Shown here piece after piece: positions 32,300 through 41,228 of a DNA stretch of 43,032 bases. Numbering within the stretch: position 1 is the stretch's first letter; each line of letters starts with the position of its first letter. The DNA is taken from contig NZ_JABX01000049.1 of the NCBI RefSeq assembly GCF_001469165.1, forward strand, positions 1-43,032, written 5' to 3'. Position numbers and translations under genes: made by a program. The notes below the pieces were generated by a model that worked only from the letters and a program-made list of their open reading frames with translations, searched no databases and was not told the origin of the DNA. This DNA is from Thiohalocapsa sp. ML1 (lineage in GTDB: Bacteria; Pseudomonadota; Gammaproteobacteria; Chromatiales; Chromatiaceae).

Positions 32300-34981
32300 A
32301 TGCGGCTGTCTGATGTCGACCAGTTGTTCGTGCCCGACGCGGTGGCCGTATTCGGCGCCAGCGAGCAGGCGGATTCGCTCGGTGCCACCGTGTTCCGCAA
32401 CCTGCTTGCAGGTGGCTTCAAGGGCCAGGCGTACGCGATCAACCCGAAGTACCAGGAGGTGCAGGGCCGCCCGTGCTGGCCGCATCTGGCGGCGCTGGAC
32501 AAGCACGTGGACTTGGCGCTCATCGCCACGCCGGCGGAGACGGTGCCGGGGATACTGGATCAGTGCGGCGGCTTCGGCGTGCGGGCGGCGGTGGTGCACT
32601 CGGCGGGCTTCGCCGAGAACGATGCGCGCGGCTTGGTGCTGCAGGAGCGCATGGTGGAGGCCGCGCGGCGCAACCGCATCCGGGTGCTGGGGCCGAACTG
32701 CCTCGGCATCATGCGCCCGTCCAATGGGCTCAATGCCGCCTTCGGCCCCGAGCTCGCGCGCGACGGCCGCGTCGCGCTGGTGTCGCAGTCCGGCGCTGTG
32801 TGCAGCGCGATGCTGGACTGGGCGGGCCCGCGGCGGCTCGGCTATTCCGCGGTGGTGTCGCTTGGCGCCGCGGCGGACGTGGACTTCGGCGATATCCTGG
32901 ACTACCTGGCGCTGGACCCGAAGACGCAGAGCATCCTGCTCTACGTGGAGGGCATCCGCGATGCGCGGCGGTTCATGAGCGGGCTGCGCGCGGCGGCGCG
33001 CTTGAAGCCCGTGGTGGTCGTGAAGGCGGGCCGGCATCCGGCGGGCTCGCGGGCGGCGCTGTCGCACACGGGCGCCTGGGTTGGTTCCTCGGAGGTCTTC
33101 TCGGCGGCGATGGAGCGCTCCGGCGCCGTGCAGGTGCGCCGACTCTGGCAGCTCTTCGCCGCGGCGCAGGTGTTCGGCGCCGGGCGCCGGCTCACGGGCA
33201 ACCGCATCGCCATCATCACCAACGGCGGCGGCCCCGGCGTGCTGGCCGCGGACCGGGCGGTGGAGCGGGGGCTGACGCTGGCTAAGCTCGGCGACACCAC
33301 CCGTGCGGCGCTGGAGGCGGCGCTGCCGAAACACTGGTCGCACAACAACCCCGTGGATGTCATCGGCGACGCCGGCGAGGACCGCTACCAAGCGGCCGTG
33401 GAGGCCTGCATCGCGGACGAGAACGTCGACGGCGTGTTGGTGTTGCTGGTGCCGGTCGCGGACTGCGGCGACCCGACCGCCAGCGCCGAGGTGGTCATCG
33501 CCGCCGCCAAGAAGACGAAGAAGCCCTTGCTGACCTGCTGGATGGGCCAGGCCAGCGTCGCCGAGGCGCACCGGCTGTTCTCGGAGGCGGGTGTGCCGCA
33601 CTTCGAGTCGCCGGAGGTGGCCGTCGATGCCATGTCCTACCTCGCCGAGCACAATCGCAACCAGAAGCTCCTGGTGCAGTCGCCCGGACCCTTGTCGCAG
33701 CAGAGCGCGCCGGACGTTGAAGGCGCGCGGCTCATCATCGAGAGCGTCATGGCCGAGGGGCGCAAGACCTTGGGCACCATCGAGGCGAAGGCGATCCTGT
33801 CCGCGTTTCGCGTCCCCACCACGCAGGCGGTGCTCGCGCGCAGCCCCAACGAGGCGCTGATGGCGGCGGAGGCGCTCGGCTTTCCGGTGGTCATGAAGAT
33901 CAACTCGCCGGACTTGGAGCACAAGTCCGACGTGGACGGCGTGCGGCTCGGCCTGAATGATGCGCAGACCATCCGCCGCGCCTACACCGACCTCACCGAC
34001 CGCGCCGCAAAGCTGCGGCCCGAGGCGCGCATCGAGGGCGTGACGGTGGAGCACATGGTGCCGGCGCGGGCCGCCCGGGAGCTGATGGTAGGCGTGGCGC
34101 GGGACCCGGTGTTCGGCCCCGTCATCAGCTTCGGCGCCGGCGGCACGGACATGGAGCTGATGCTCGACCGAGCGCTCGGGCTGCCGCCGCTGAACAGCTT
34201 CATCATCCAGACCATGATTGCGCACACGCGGGTCGCCCGGCTCATGGGCGCCTACAGCAACAAACCGCCGATGAACCGCCAGGCGCTGGCGCGCATCCTG
34301 CAGCGGGTGTCCGAGATGGTCTGCGAGCTGCCGGAGATCATCGGCATGGAGGTCAATCCGCTGATCGGCAATGACTTGGAGGTCATCGCGGTGGATGCGC
34401 GCATCCGCGTGGACTACCGCCCGCCACAGCAGTCGCTATACGGGCACATGTCGATCCACCCCTATCCGCAGCACCTGATCGAGCACGTGCCGCTGCCGGA
34501 CGGCACGGACCTGACGATTCGGCCCATCCGCCCGGAGGACGCCGAGATGGAGCAGGCGTTCGTCCGCGGGTTGTCGGAGCAGACGAAGTACTTCCGCTTC
34601 ATGCAGGCCATCAAGGAACTGTCGCCGGAGATGCTGGTGCGCTTCACGCAGATCGACTACGACCGCGAGATGGCCCTCATCGGCGTCATCGCTGAGGACG
34701 GCAGCGAGTTGCAGGTAGGCGTCGCCCGCTACATGACCAGGCCGGGCGGCGACACCTGCGAGTTCGCCATCGTCGTCGCCGACAAGGTGCGCAGCCGCGG
34801 CATCGGCTCGCGGCTGATGCGCTCGCTGATGCAGAACGCCCGCGCCAAGGGCCTGCGCATCATGGAGGGCGAGGTACTCACCGCCAACACCCGCATGCTG
34901 GCGCTGATGAAGTCACTCGGCTTCCGCATCGAGACGGATCGCAACGATCCGAGCGTGAAGCTGGTGACGAAGGTGCTTTAG
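32300..34981 (+). CDS. patZ: Acyl-CoA synthetase-like/GNAT protein lysine acetyltransferase PatZ (Pat, YfiQ)
   Basis: GGGAGGG lies 9 bp before the ATG at 32300. The 893-residue protein matches the enterobacterial length. Order: CoA-binding Rossmann domain (VAVFGASEQADSLGATVFRN, about 1-130), succinyl-CoA-ligase-like domains (VLGPNCLGIMRPSNGLNAAF, VVVKAGRHPAGSRAALSHTG, about 130-450), ATP-grasp-type domain (AEALGFPVVMKINSPDLEHK, VMAPARAARELMVGVARDP-like block, about 470-710), and C-terminal GNAT (TIRPIRPEDAEMEQAFVRGL, SRGIGSRLMRSLMQNARAKG, about 725-893). PatZ acetylates acetyl-CoA synthetase and other proteins from acetyl-CoA, lowering acetate activation. The NDP-forming part is thought to be regulatory. 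Confidence 0.96.
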   Translation: MRLSDVDQLFVPDAVAVFGASEQADSLGATVFRNLLAGGFKGQAYAINPKYQEVQGRPCWPHLAALDKHVDLALIATPAETVPGILDQCGGFGVRAAVVHSAGFAENDARGLVLQERMVEAARRNRIRVLGPNCLGIMRPSNGLNAAFGPELARDGRVALVSQSGAVCSAMLDWAGPRRLGYSAVVSLGAAADVDFGDILDYLALDPKTQSILLYVEGIRDARRFMSGLRAAARLKPVVVVKAGRHPAGSRAALSHTGAWVGSSEVFSAAMERSGAVQVRRLWQLFAAAQVFGAGRRLTGNRIAIITNGGGPGVLAADRAVERGLTLAKLGDTTRAALEAALPKHWSHNNPVDVIGDAGEDRYQAAVEACIADENVDGVLVLLVPVADCGDPTASAEVVIAAAKKTKKPLLTCWMGQASVAEAHRLFSEAGVPHFESPEVAVDAMSYLAEHNRNQKLLVQSPGPLSQQSAPDVEGARLIIESVMAEGRKTLGTIEAKAILSAFRVPTTQAVLARSPNEALMAAEALGFPVVMKINSPDLEHKSDVDGVRLGLNDAQTIRRAYTDLTDRAAKLRPEARIEGVTVEHMVPARAARELMVGVARDPVFGPVISFGAGGTDMELMLDRALGLPPLNSFIIQTMIAHTRVARLMGAYSNKPPMNRQALARILQRVSEMVCELPEIIGMEVNPLIGNDLEVIAVDARIRVDYRPPQQSLYGHMSIHPYPQHLIEHVPLPDGTDLTIRPIRPEDAEMEQAFVRGLSEQTKYFRFMQAIKELSPEMLVRFTQIDYDREMALIGVIAEDGSELQVGVARYMTRPGGDTCEFAIVVADKVRSRGIGSRLMRSLMQNARAKGLRIMEGEVLTANTRMLALMKSLGFRIETDRNDPSVKLVTKVL

Positions 34982-34994
34982 CGCAGCGGTGAAC

Positions 34995-35612
34995 CAAGGG
35001 CCGAGGGCCGAGGGCCGAGGGCCGAGGGCCAAGGCAGGGTTCCCTCGGCCCTCGGCCCTCGGCCCTGCCCCGGGGGTGTTCGCCTCAGACCGACGAGAGT
35101 GCCCATCGCTAATCGAAATCGAAATTGCAGTGGGAACATCGAGCAATGCTCTTTCTTCCTTTGCGGCTCTGCGTCTCTGCGCGAGTTTCTTCTTAGTGAA
35201 GACTCAGAAATAAGGTGTACAACTTCTTCTAACTACCAAAAACACGAAACACACGAAAAGGTCGGCGGGTGGCCGAGCATTTTTCGCGCTTTTCGCGTGT
35301 TTCGTAGTTCCTTTTCAGTCGTCGATGCCCTCGGCTTTGGCGACACAGGTGTTTGAGTTGTTTTTGAACCGTCACTTATCGTCGTTCTGCGCGGCGCTTT
35401 TCTTGCCGCATCGCTACGGGTTTCGACATCTTCTGGGAGGCCGCACCCGAGTGGGAGCCGACCGGGATGTCGGCTCTCCGGCCCGGCCCGGCCCGGCTAT
35501 GCGTCGGAATCGGGATCGGTTGGCACTCGGTTCGATTTCGATAGCGATGGACACGAATTGTCGGTCTGAGACTCTGCCTCGCTAGTCTCTTTGTCGCGCC
35601 TTTGCATCCCGG
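34995..35612. repeat. Mosaic intergenic repeat cluster between patZ and the EPS genes
   Basis: Four GGGCCGA heptamers and their complement (34995-35069) form a hairpin right after patZ. An inverted GCCTCAGACCGACGAG/ATCGAAATCG module follows at 35083-35126. TTTGCGGCTCTGCGTCTCTG (35160-35179) is an 8-bp degenerate tandem. 35231-35311 is the GAAACACACGAAA inverted-repeat pair. 35458-35480 carries the GAGCCGACC/GGTCGGCTC palindrome (variant). 35533-35548 is CGATTTCGATAGCGAT and 35561-35585 is the GGTCTGAGACTCTGCCTCGC module. No gene is visible in these 620 bp. Confidence 0.85.
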
Positions 35613-35613
35613 G

Positions 35614-36906
35614 TCAAGGATTGCGCACCGCATCGGCGCCGTCCTCCGCGTCGTCGCCGTCGGCGCGCTGGATGCGCAGCGCGTCGAACCACAGCGCGCC
35701 ATCCATCGCGAGCTCAAAATTGTGCTTGCCGGCGGACACGAGACGCAAGTCCTGCGTGTCGCAGTTGCGCGCGGGCACGTCGAAGTCGATGGAGAAATCC
35801 CCCCACGGCGCGGGACCGCGAAAGACCCGGCTCTCGCCGAGCAGCGCGTTGCCCTCGCCGTGGCACTGGACGCGCCAGCGCACGCCGCCTTCCGTCTCCA
35901 ATCGATCCACGCGCGCGACGCCGGTCAGCCGATAGCGGCCGGGTTGCAGGAACAGGCGCTGGCCCAGATGCGCGAAGCGATCATCGAAGCTGCTGAAGCG
36001 CACCAGCAGCGATTTTGAGCCGGCGGTGCCGAGCGTGCGCAGCGGTCGAATGGTCAACTGCTTGTGTGGCCTCGCTTGCCAGGCGAACCCGGAGTTGCCG
36101 AGGGGCAGCTCGAAGCCGCCGTTGAACACGAGGCCGAGCTGCTCGCGCGCGGCAGGCTCCAAGCCGTTCAGCCATGCGAGGTAGGCCTCGGCGGCAAAAC
36201 CATCGCGCAGCAGTCGGTTTTGGTAGGCGATGCGCTCTGCCGCAGTGATGTCATCCGCGCCCGCTTGGCGGCGCAGCGCCAGCAGATAGCGCACGACCTC
36301 TGTGCTGGCAGCGCGGTTCGCGGCGTAACCGAAGAATCCGGGCCACCACATGGGCGCCTCGAGCGCGATGGGCTCGAGCAGCCCGCGCAGCGCAGGGTCC
36401 TCCGCGAGCCGAAGCATGACCGGGAGGTTCTCCTGCCTGATGCGGCCATTCGCCGACATGGCCTTGCTCAGGTGCCGCAACGCGGTTGCGGGATCGCCGC
36501 GCTGATCCCAATGCAGCGCCAGCCGCTGCTGGATGCGCGGATCGACCGGTTTCAGACGGTCGGCAAGCTGCATTAGCGCATCGGCCTCTTCCGCGCGGCC
36601 AGAGTCGAAATAGAGCGCTGCCACGGCGACCAGCGGGTAGGGGTCGGTCGGATTGGCGGCATAGGCACGGGCGAAGCGGTCCAGCGCGGCCTGGCGGTCC
36701 TCCCCCACCTCGCGCAGGCCCTCCTGGTACAGGACGCGCGGATGATCGGGCTGCCATCGGAGCAGTTGTGGCAGCGCGTCCGCATCCCCGCGCGCCAACC
36801 GCTGCGCGTAATGGGCAGCGAGCCCGTGGGTGAGGATCTGCCAGGAGAGAAAGGCTGCTATGGCCAACAGCAGGAGCCGCCACAGCGTCACGCTTACCTT
36901 GGTCAC
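35614..36906 (-). CDS. Membrane-anchored TPR protein with C-terminal jelly-roll domain (EPS locus)
   Basis: The 430-residue product starts MTKVSVTLWRLLLLAIAAFL, one transmembrane helix or uncleaved signal. TPR-like helices follow (DRQAALDRFARAYAANPTDP, YPLVAVAALYFDSGRAEEAD, about 60-130), a helical middle, and a beta-rich end (LVFNGGFELPLGNSGFAW, LQPGRYRLTGVARVDRLETE, about 260-420) with the F-N-G-G-FE start of carbohydrate-binding-like jelly rolls. It begins 6 bp after the J-domain gene, so it is the last gene of a four-gene operon. Such TPR/carbohydrate-binding proteins accompany polysaccharide secretion loci and probably work in the periplasm. Confidence 0.8.
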   Translation of the reverse strand: MTKVSVTLWRLLLLAIAAFLSWQILTHGLAAHYAQRLARGDADALPQLLRWQPDHPRVLYQEGLREVGEDRQAALDRFARAYAANPTDPYPLVAVAALYFDSGRAEEADALMQLADRLKPVDPRIQQRLALHWDQRGDPATALRHLSKAMSANGRIRQENLPVMLRLAEDPALRGLLEPIALEAPMWWPGFFGYAANRAASTEVVRYLLALRRQAGADDITAAERIAYQNRLLRDGFAAEAYLAWLNGLEPAAREQLGLVFNGGFELPLGNSGFAWQARPHKQLTIRPLRTLGTAGSKSLLVRFSSFDDRFAHLGQRLFLQPGRYRLTGVARVDRLETEGGVRWRVQCHGEGNALLGESRVFRGPAPWGDFSIDFDVPARNCDTQDLRLVSAGKHNFELAMDGALWFDALRIQRADGDDAEDGADAVRNP

Positions 36907-36912
36907 GTCCGT

Positions 36913-38094
36913 TTAATCGTCCTGGATCTGAAGCCTATGTATGCGGTAGTCGGCGGCCACAGGGATCAGCTCCAGCTCGACGGTGCCGTTGCGGCCCTGT
37001 GCCTGTCCGCCGGATTGGGGTCCCGTGCTGATGAGAATGCGCCCGCGACCGTTGATGCGGCCATCCGCGGCGCTGTGCCACTGCATGTCATCGAGTGTGA
37101 GCCAGAGCGGGTCCGCAGTCCGGACCGGCCGGGGCTGATTCGGCGATATCAGCGAGCGTAGCTGCTCCGGGCCGAGGGGGAAGCTCTCGGCGCACAGTGC
37201 GGCGAGCTTGGCCACATCGCCGCGGCGGACGGCGATCTGCAGCTCGTTGACGATGCGCGCACCGATCTCGGCCGCATCCACGCGTGCTTGGCGGGCCTCT
37301 GCCATCGCAGCCGGGCCGGCGGTCGCCGGGAGCAACGCCGGCGCAGGCGCAGAGGATAGCGTCGCGGCGGCAGCTTGGGGCAACCGCTCGACGGGCTGGA
37401 GATAGCGCGGTCTCGGCGGCTGCGTCGGCTCCGGCAGCGTGGCCAACCGCAGCGGGCGCGCCGGCTCGAAGGCCCAGAGGCCGATGCCCAGCGCGGCGAG
37501 CACAACGCCGGTGGCGCCGAGCACAAGGGCCGTGCGCCACGCCGCGCGCGCCGGCCGCGCGTGCGCCGGTGCGTCTGCTGCGTGGATGGGAACCCGATGG
37601 GGTCCGTAGAAGTCGCGCGGATCGCTCACGCGGATTCGGGCCTTGGCGCCGGGCTGCCGGAGGTTGAAGCTCGGCCCGCGGTTGGGGTCGGACAACGCCT
37701 TGTAGGCCAGATTGATGCGGCGCGAGCAGGCCAAATCCGCAGCCGTGGCGTCGGGCAGCCGATCCGGATGGAACAGCTTGATCAGAAACAGATAGTGCTC
37801 CCTGATCAGGGTGTGTGACGCGCGCGGCGACACGCCGAGGGCACGGTAATAGGTGGTGGCGGGGTCGAGGAGGACATGGCGGGCGAAGAACCGGGCGGAG
37901 GCTTCCAGCTCTTCCGGTGAGCTGCCGAGTGCCAGCGCCGTCGCGTCGATGTGCAGGGGCGACAGTGCGGAGCCCAGGGCGGAGAACTGCTCGGAGAACC
38001 CCGCCGGCAAGGGAAAAGCGCCATCCGCGAGGTGGCCGTAGGCAAGGGGATCGCGATAGTAGTCGAGCGCCAGCTCGACCAGCGGCGGAATCAT
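36913..38094 (-). CDS. Membrane J-domain (DnaJ-like) protein with C-terminal NTF2-like region
   Basis: The 393-residue protein has an N-terminal helical region, a J domain at about 80-140 (YYRALGVSPRASHTLIREHY, LFLIKLFHPDRLPDATAADL with the essential HPD), a linker, one transmembrane helix (TALVLGATGVVLAALGIGLW, about 187-207), a proline-rich segment and a C-terminal domain (ARIVNELQIAVRRGDVAKLA, LTLDDMQWHSAADGRINGRG, VELELIPVAADYRIHRLQIQ) resembling NTF2-like periplasmic domains. The J domain would be cytosolic and recruit Hsp70. It lies between wzc and the TPR gene with 6-12 bp gaps, so it belongs to the EPS operon; its role there is not established. The NTF2-like call is tentative. Confidence 0.85.
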   Translation of the reverse strand: MIPPLVELALDYYRDPLAYGHLADGAFPLPAGFSEQFSALGSALSPLHIDATALALGSSPEELEASARFFARHVLLDPATTYYRALGVSPRASHTLIREHYLFLIKLFHPDRLPDATAADLACSRRINLAYKALSDPNRGPSFNLRQPGAKARIRVSDPRDFYGPHRVPIHAADAPAHARPARAAWRTALVLGATGVVLAALGIGLWAFEPARPLRLATLPEPTQPPRPRYLQPVERLPQAAAATLSSAPAPALLPATAGPAAMAEARQARVDAAEIGARIVNELQIAVRRGDVAKLAALCAESFPLGPEQLRSLISPNQPRPVRTADPLWLTLDDMQWHSAADGRINGRGRILISTGPQSGGQAQGRNGTVELELIPVAADYRIHRLQIQDD

Positions 38095-38106
38095 GGCGGC
38101 GCGGGG

Positions 38107-40458
38107 TCAGGCGTCGGCCTTCTCGGGAAGCTGCGCGTCGCGGCCCTTGCCGCCGTAGCTATAGAGGTAGTTGTAGCTGTAACCGTAGCCGTATCCATAC
38201 CCGTAGCCGTAACCCTGGCCCGAGCGGCCCACCTTGGTGAGCACGGCGCCGATGACGCGGGCATTGGCCTGCTGGAGGCGGCGGATTGCACCGTCGATAT
38301 CGTGCTTGCGCGTCTGGCCCGGCTCGGCGACGAAGATGGTCGCGCGGGACAGGTTGGCCAGCACTAGTGCATCCGCAAGCCCGATGACCGGCGGGCCGTC
38401 GATGATGACGTGATCGAAACGCTCCACGGCAAGGCTCAGCAGGTCCGCCATCTTGGGTGTCGACAATAGCTCCACCGGGTTCGGCGGCAGCGGACCGCTG
38501 GTGATGCTGAACAGGTTCTTCACCATGGTCGGCTGCGCGATCTCCGCCGGGTCGGCGTCGCCGGCCAAGTGATTGGTCAGGCCTTGGGCGTTCGGCAGTG
38601 AGAACACGCGGTGCAGGGACGGATTGCGCAGATCGCCGTCGATCAGCAGCACCTTGCCGCCCGCCTGGGCAAAGGCGATGGCCGTGCTGACCGCCGTGGT
38701 GGTCTTGCCCTCCGTAGGGCTGGCGCTGGTGAAGTGCAGAATCCTGGGCGCTCCCTCGGAGGTCGAGAACAAGAGCGAGGTGCGCAGCGAGCGCACCGCC
38801 TCGGCCACGGCGCTCTTCGGGTCGCGGAACGCGATGAGCGGAACCTCCACGTCGATGAGCCCATGCTCGCGCGGCGAGGCATAGGGCACCAGGCTTAGCA
38901 CTGGGGCGCCGACGCGGCGCTCGACGTCATCGCTGGCCTTGACGCTGTCGTCCAGCATTTCGAGCAGGAAGGCCAGGCCCACGCCGCAGAACAGACCGAG
39001 CGCGATGGCGATGGCCAGGTTCTTGGACAGGCTCGGCTTGTAAGCCGCGAGGGGCACCTGGGCGGCATCCACGACGGAGATGTTGTTCTCGCCGACGCCG
39101 GCGGCGACGCCGACCTCCTTCATGCGCTGGAGCAGGCCGTCGTAGAGCTCGCGGTTGGTCTCGACCTCCCGGCGCAAGGTCTCGTAGTCCGTGCTGCGAT
39201 CCTGCATGGCCAAGGCCTCATCTTTAAGCTCGCCGAGGCGTTGACGGATGGACTGCTCCTCGCGGAGCTTCGCCTGATACTCGGCCCTGACGGATGCGCC
39301 GATGGCCGCGGTCTCGCGGCCCAACTCGGTGCGCAGCTCGTCGATCTGCCGCTGGAGCTGCTGCATCTTCGGGTAGCCGGGCTTGTAGACCTGCAGATTC
39401 TCCTCGTAGGTCGCCTGCAGCTCGCTCAGGCGCTTCTTGAAGGATTGAATAACCTCGCTGTCCTGCACGCCCGGCGCGCCGCCGTCTGTTGCCGCCTGAA
39501 ACTCCTGCCACGTGGCCTCGGCCGCGAAACGCTGCGCCTCTGCCTTGACCAGGGTGTCGTTCATGGTCCGCAGCTTGGTGAGGATGGTCTCCAGGCGGTC
39601 GTCCAGATTGACGATCTCGCGCTCGCGGGCGTACGCGACAAAGCGCCGTTCCGAGTCCTCCAGAGACACGCGCATGCGGTCGAGCTGGTCTTGCAGGAAC
39701 TCCTTGGCGTAAGAGGATGCGTCGTAGCGCCGCTCCAGATTCATGCTGATGAAGTTGGCGGCGATGGCGTTCGCGACCGCCGCCGCTTCCTCCGGGCTGG
39801 GGCTCTCGAAGGAGACGCGGACCAGTCGGGAATCCGGGACTGGATCAACCGTCAGGCTGTCGAGAAACAGGCGTTCTTCCGCCATGCGCTGCGCCAGCTC
39901 CGGATCGGCCGGAACTGCATCGGCCTCGTCGCTGCCGCCGGTGAGGGACGTGATGGCGCCCTTGATGGCCGCCTTGACGTCGCTCGCGAAAGACGGCTCG
40001 TCCGCTTCCTCGTCCTCGATGGTGCTTAGCCCGACCAGGTCGATGACGCGCCGCGCCAAGGTGCGGCTGCGCAGCAGCTCGTATTGTGTGGAATAGAACT
40101 CCTGGTCGCCGAACCAGCTTCGCTCCTCCGCCGAGACGCTGCCGTATTCGACCACCTTGTTGGCGCTGCGATCGATCTGCAGCAGCGCCGTGCTGCGATA
40201 GATGGGCGTCGCGTTGAACGTGGCGACCAGCGCCAGTACCGTCGCAATGAGCACCACCAGCAGGATCGTCGCCCGCCGGCGCATGAGCAGGCGCCAATAC
40301 TCGCGCAAATCGATGATGTCGTCATCGGCGGCCTGATCCGCAGCTCCCCCCGCAGGGTAAAACCTGCCTGGCGGGCCCGCGCCGGCCCAAGGCGCAACGG
40401 CGCTCCTTGACGCAGCAGCAGCAGCGTCCGCGGCCGGAACCGGTACGTGGTCAGTCAT
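38107..40458 (-). CDS. wzc: Polysaccharide copolymerase/tyrosine autokinase Wzc (GumC/BY-kinase)
   Basis: 783 residues. A short N-terminal tail precedes the first transmembrane helix (ATILLVVLIATVLALVATFN, about 60-80), the Wzz domain, and long periplasmic coiled coils (EETLRREVE-, QLQRQIDELRTELGRETAAI, about 255-430). A second helix (NLAIAIALGLFCGVGLAFLL, about 480-500) leads to the cytosolic kinase: Walker A SASPTEGKTTTA (about 580), Walker A' LLIDGDLRNPSL (about 605) and VIIDGPPVIGLADAL (Walker B). The C-terminus is tyrosine-rich (alternating G-Y then SYNYLYSY, about 755-775), the autophosphorylation cluster. It controls chain length and export with Wza and is countered by the CpsB phosphatase. 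It starts 14 bp after wza. Confidence 0.97.
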   Translation of the reverse strand: MTDHVPVPAADAAAAASRSAVAPWAGAGPPGRFYPAGGAADQAADDDIIDLREYWRLLMRRRATILLVVLIATVLALVATFNATPIYRSTALLQIDRSANKVVEYGSVSAEERSWFGDQEFYSTQYELLRSRTLARRVIDLVGLSTIEDEEADEPSFASDVKAAIKGAITSLTGGSDEADAVPADPELAQRMAEERLFLDSLTVDPVPDSRLVRVSFESPSPEEAAAVANAIAANFISMNLERRYDASSYAKEFLQDQLDRMRVSLEDSERRFVAYAREREIVNLDDRLETILTKLRTMNDTLVKAEAQRFAAEATWQEFQAATDGGAPGVQDSEVIQSFKKRLSELQATYEENLQVYKPGYPKMQQLQRQIDELRTELGRETAAIGASVRAEYQAKLREEQSIRQRLGELKDEALAMQDRSTDYETLRREVETNRELYDGLLQRMKEVGVAAGVGENNISVVDAAQVPLAAYKPSLSKNLAIAIALGLFCGVGLAFLLEMLDDSVKASDDVERRVGAPVLSLVPYASPREHGLIDVEVPLIAFRDPKSAVAEAVRSLRTSLLFSTSEGAPRILHFTSASPTEGKTTTAVSTAIAFAQAGGKVLLIDGDLRNPSLHRVFSLPNAQGLTNHLAGDADPAEIAQPTMVKNLFSITSGPLPPNPVELLSTPKMADLLSLAVERFDHVIIDGPPVIGLADALVLANLSRATIFVAEPGQTRKHDIDGAIRRLQQANARVIGAVLTKVGRSGQGYGYGYGYGYGYSYNYLYSYGGKGRDAQLPEKADA

Positions 40459-40472
40459 GTCGGGCTCGGGGC

Positions 40473-41228
40473 TCAGTACAGCAGCGGATTGAAGTTGACG
40501 AACCCGCGCAGGGTATCGCGCACGTCCTCAAAGAATACACGCGAGCCCGACTTCGGCACGACAATCTTGTCTTCCGCCGCGAGCATGGGATCGTTGAGCT
40601 CGCCTTGCTGGATCTTCTTCAAGTCGACGACATAGGCATCGACCCCGGCCGGCGATGTTCCTGTCCTGAACACGATAACTTGCTCTTCTTTGGCGCGTCG
40701 CGTGGTCCCGCCCGCTAAAGCAATGCCCTCAAGCAAGGTCGTGCGACCGCGTATCGGGAAGACGCCGGGTTTATTCACCTCGCCCGCAATGGAAACCTCC
40801 AGATTGGCGAACTCCGACACGAACACGGCAACCTGCGGGTCCTGTAAATGGTCCTGCGCCAGCGCAGCGGCGATGCGTCGCTCGGCCTCGCCCGTGTTGA
40901 GCCCGGCGACGAGTACCATGCCTACCAGCGGCAGGCTGATGCCGCCGGCGTCGTTCACCCGCACAGTGGTGTTCAGCTCGTCAGCCTGAAAGACCTTGAT
41001 ATCGATAACATCGCCCGGCGTAATGCGATGGATTGCCCCGACGTCGACGTTGCGCGGGACACCGACCACCGCAGGCACGAGATTCTCCGACGGAACCTCG
41101 CCACGGGTTGCAAGCTCCGTCGGACCGGAACCCGGCAGGGGTTGCGCATCGCGAACGGCACCGCCGCCGGCGCAGCCGGCAAGCAGCGCGACGGCAGCCA
41201 GAACGACGAGCGGAGATTGACTGAGCAT
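40473..41228 (-). CDS. wza: Polysaccharide export lipoprotein Wza
   Basis: The start at 41228 gives 251 residues with a lipoprotein signal (VVLAAVALLAGC, lipobox LLAG-C). The poly-saccharide-export (PES) domain (YRIGPGDVI-like HRITPGDVIDIKVFQADELN, about 75-155) and one SLBB domain (VSIAGEVNKPGVFPIRGRTT, LLEGIALAGG, about 160-235) follow; no long C-terminal alpha-barrel helix is seen, only FEDVRDTLRGFVNFNPLLY. Wza family members form the outer-membrane translocon for capsule and EPS. At 251 residues it is shorter than E. coli Wza (about 380) and like the GumB/short-form members. First gene of the minus-strand operon; divergent from the phosphatase. Confidence 0.95.
   Translation of the reverse strand: MLSQSPLVVLAAVALLAGCAGGGAVRDAQPLPGSGPTELATRGEVPSENLVPAVVGVPRNVDVGAIHRITPGDVIDIKVFQADELNTTVRVNDAGGISLPLVGMVLVAGLNTGEAERRIAAALAQDHLQDPQVAVFVSEFANLEVSIAGEVNKPGVFPIRGRTTLLEGIALAGGTTRRAKEEQVIVFRTGTSPAGVDAYVVDLKKIQQGELNDPMLAAEDKIVVPKSGSRVFFEDVRDTLRGFVNFNPLLY

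Noticed and set aside
32258-34225. 655-codon minus-strand open frame
   Set aside because: Antisense to patZ, whose domains and ribosome site are clear.
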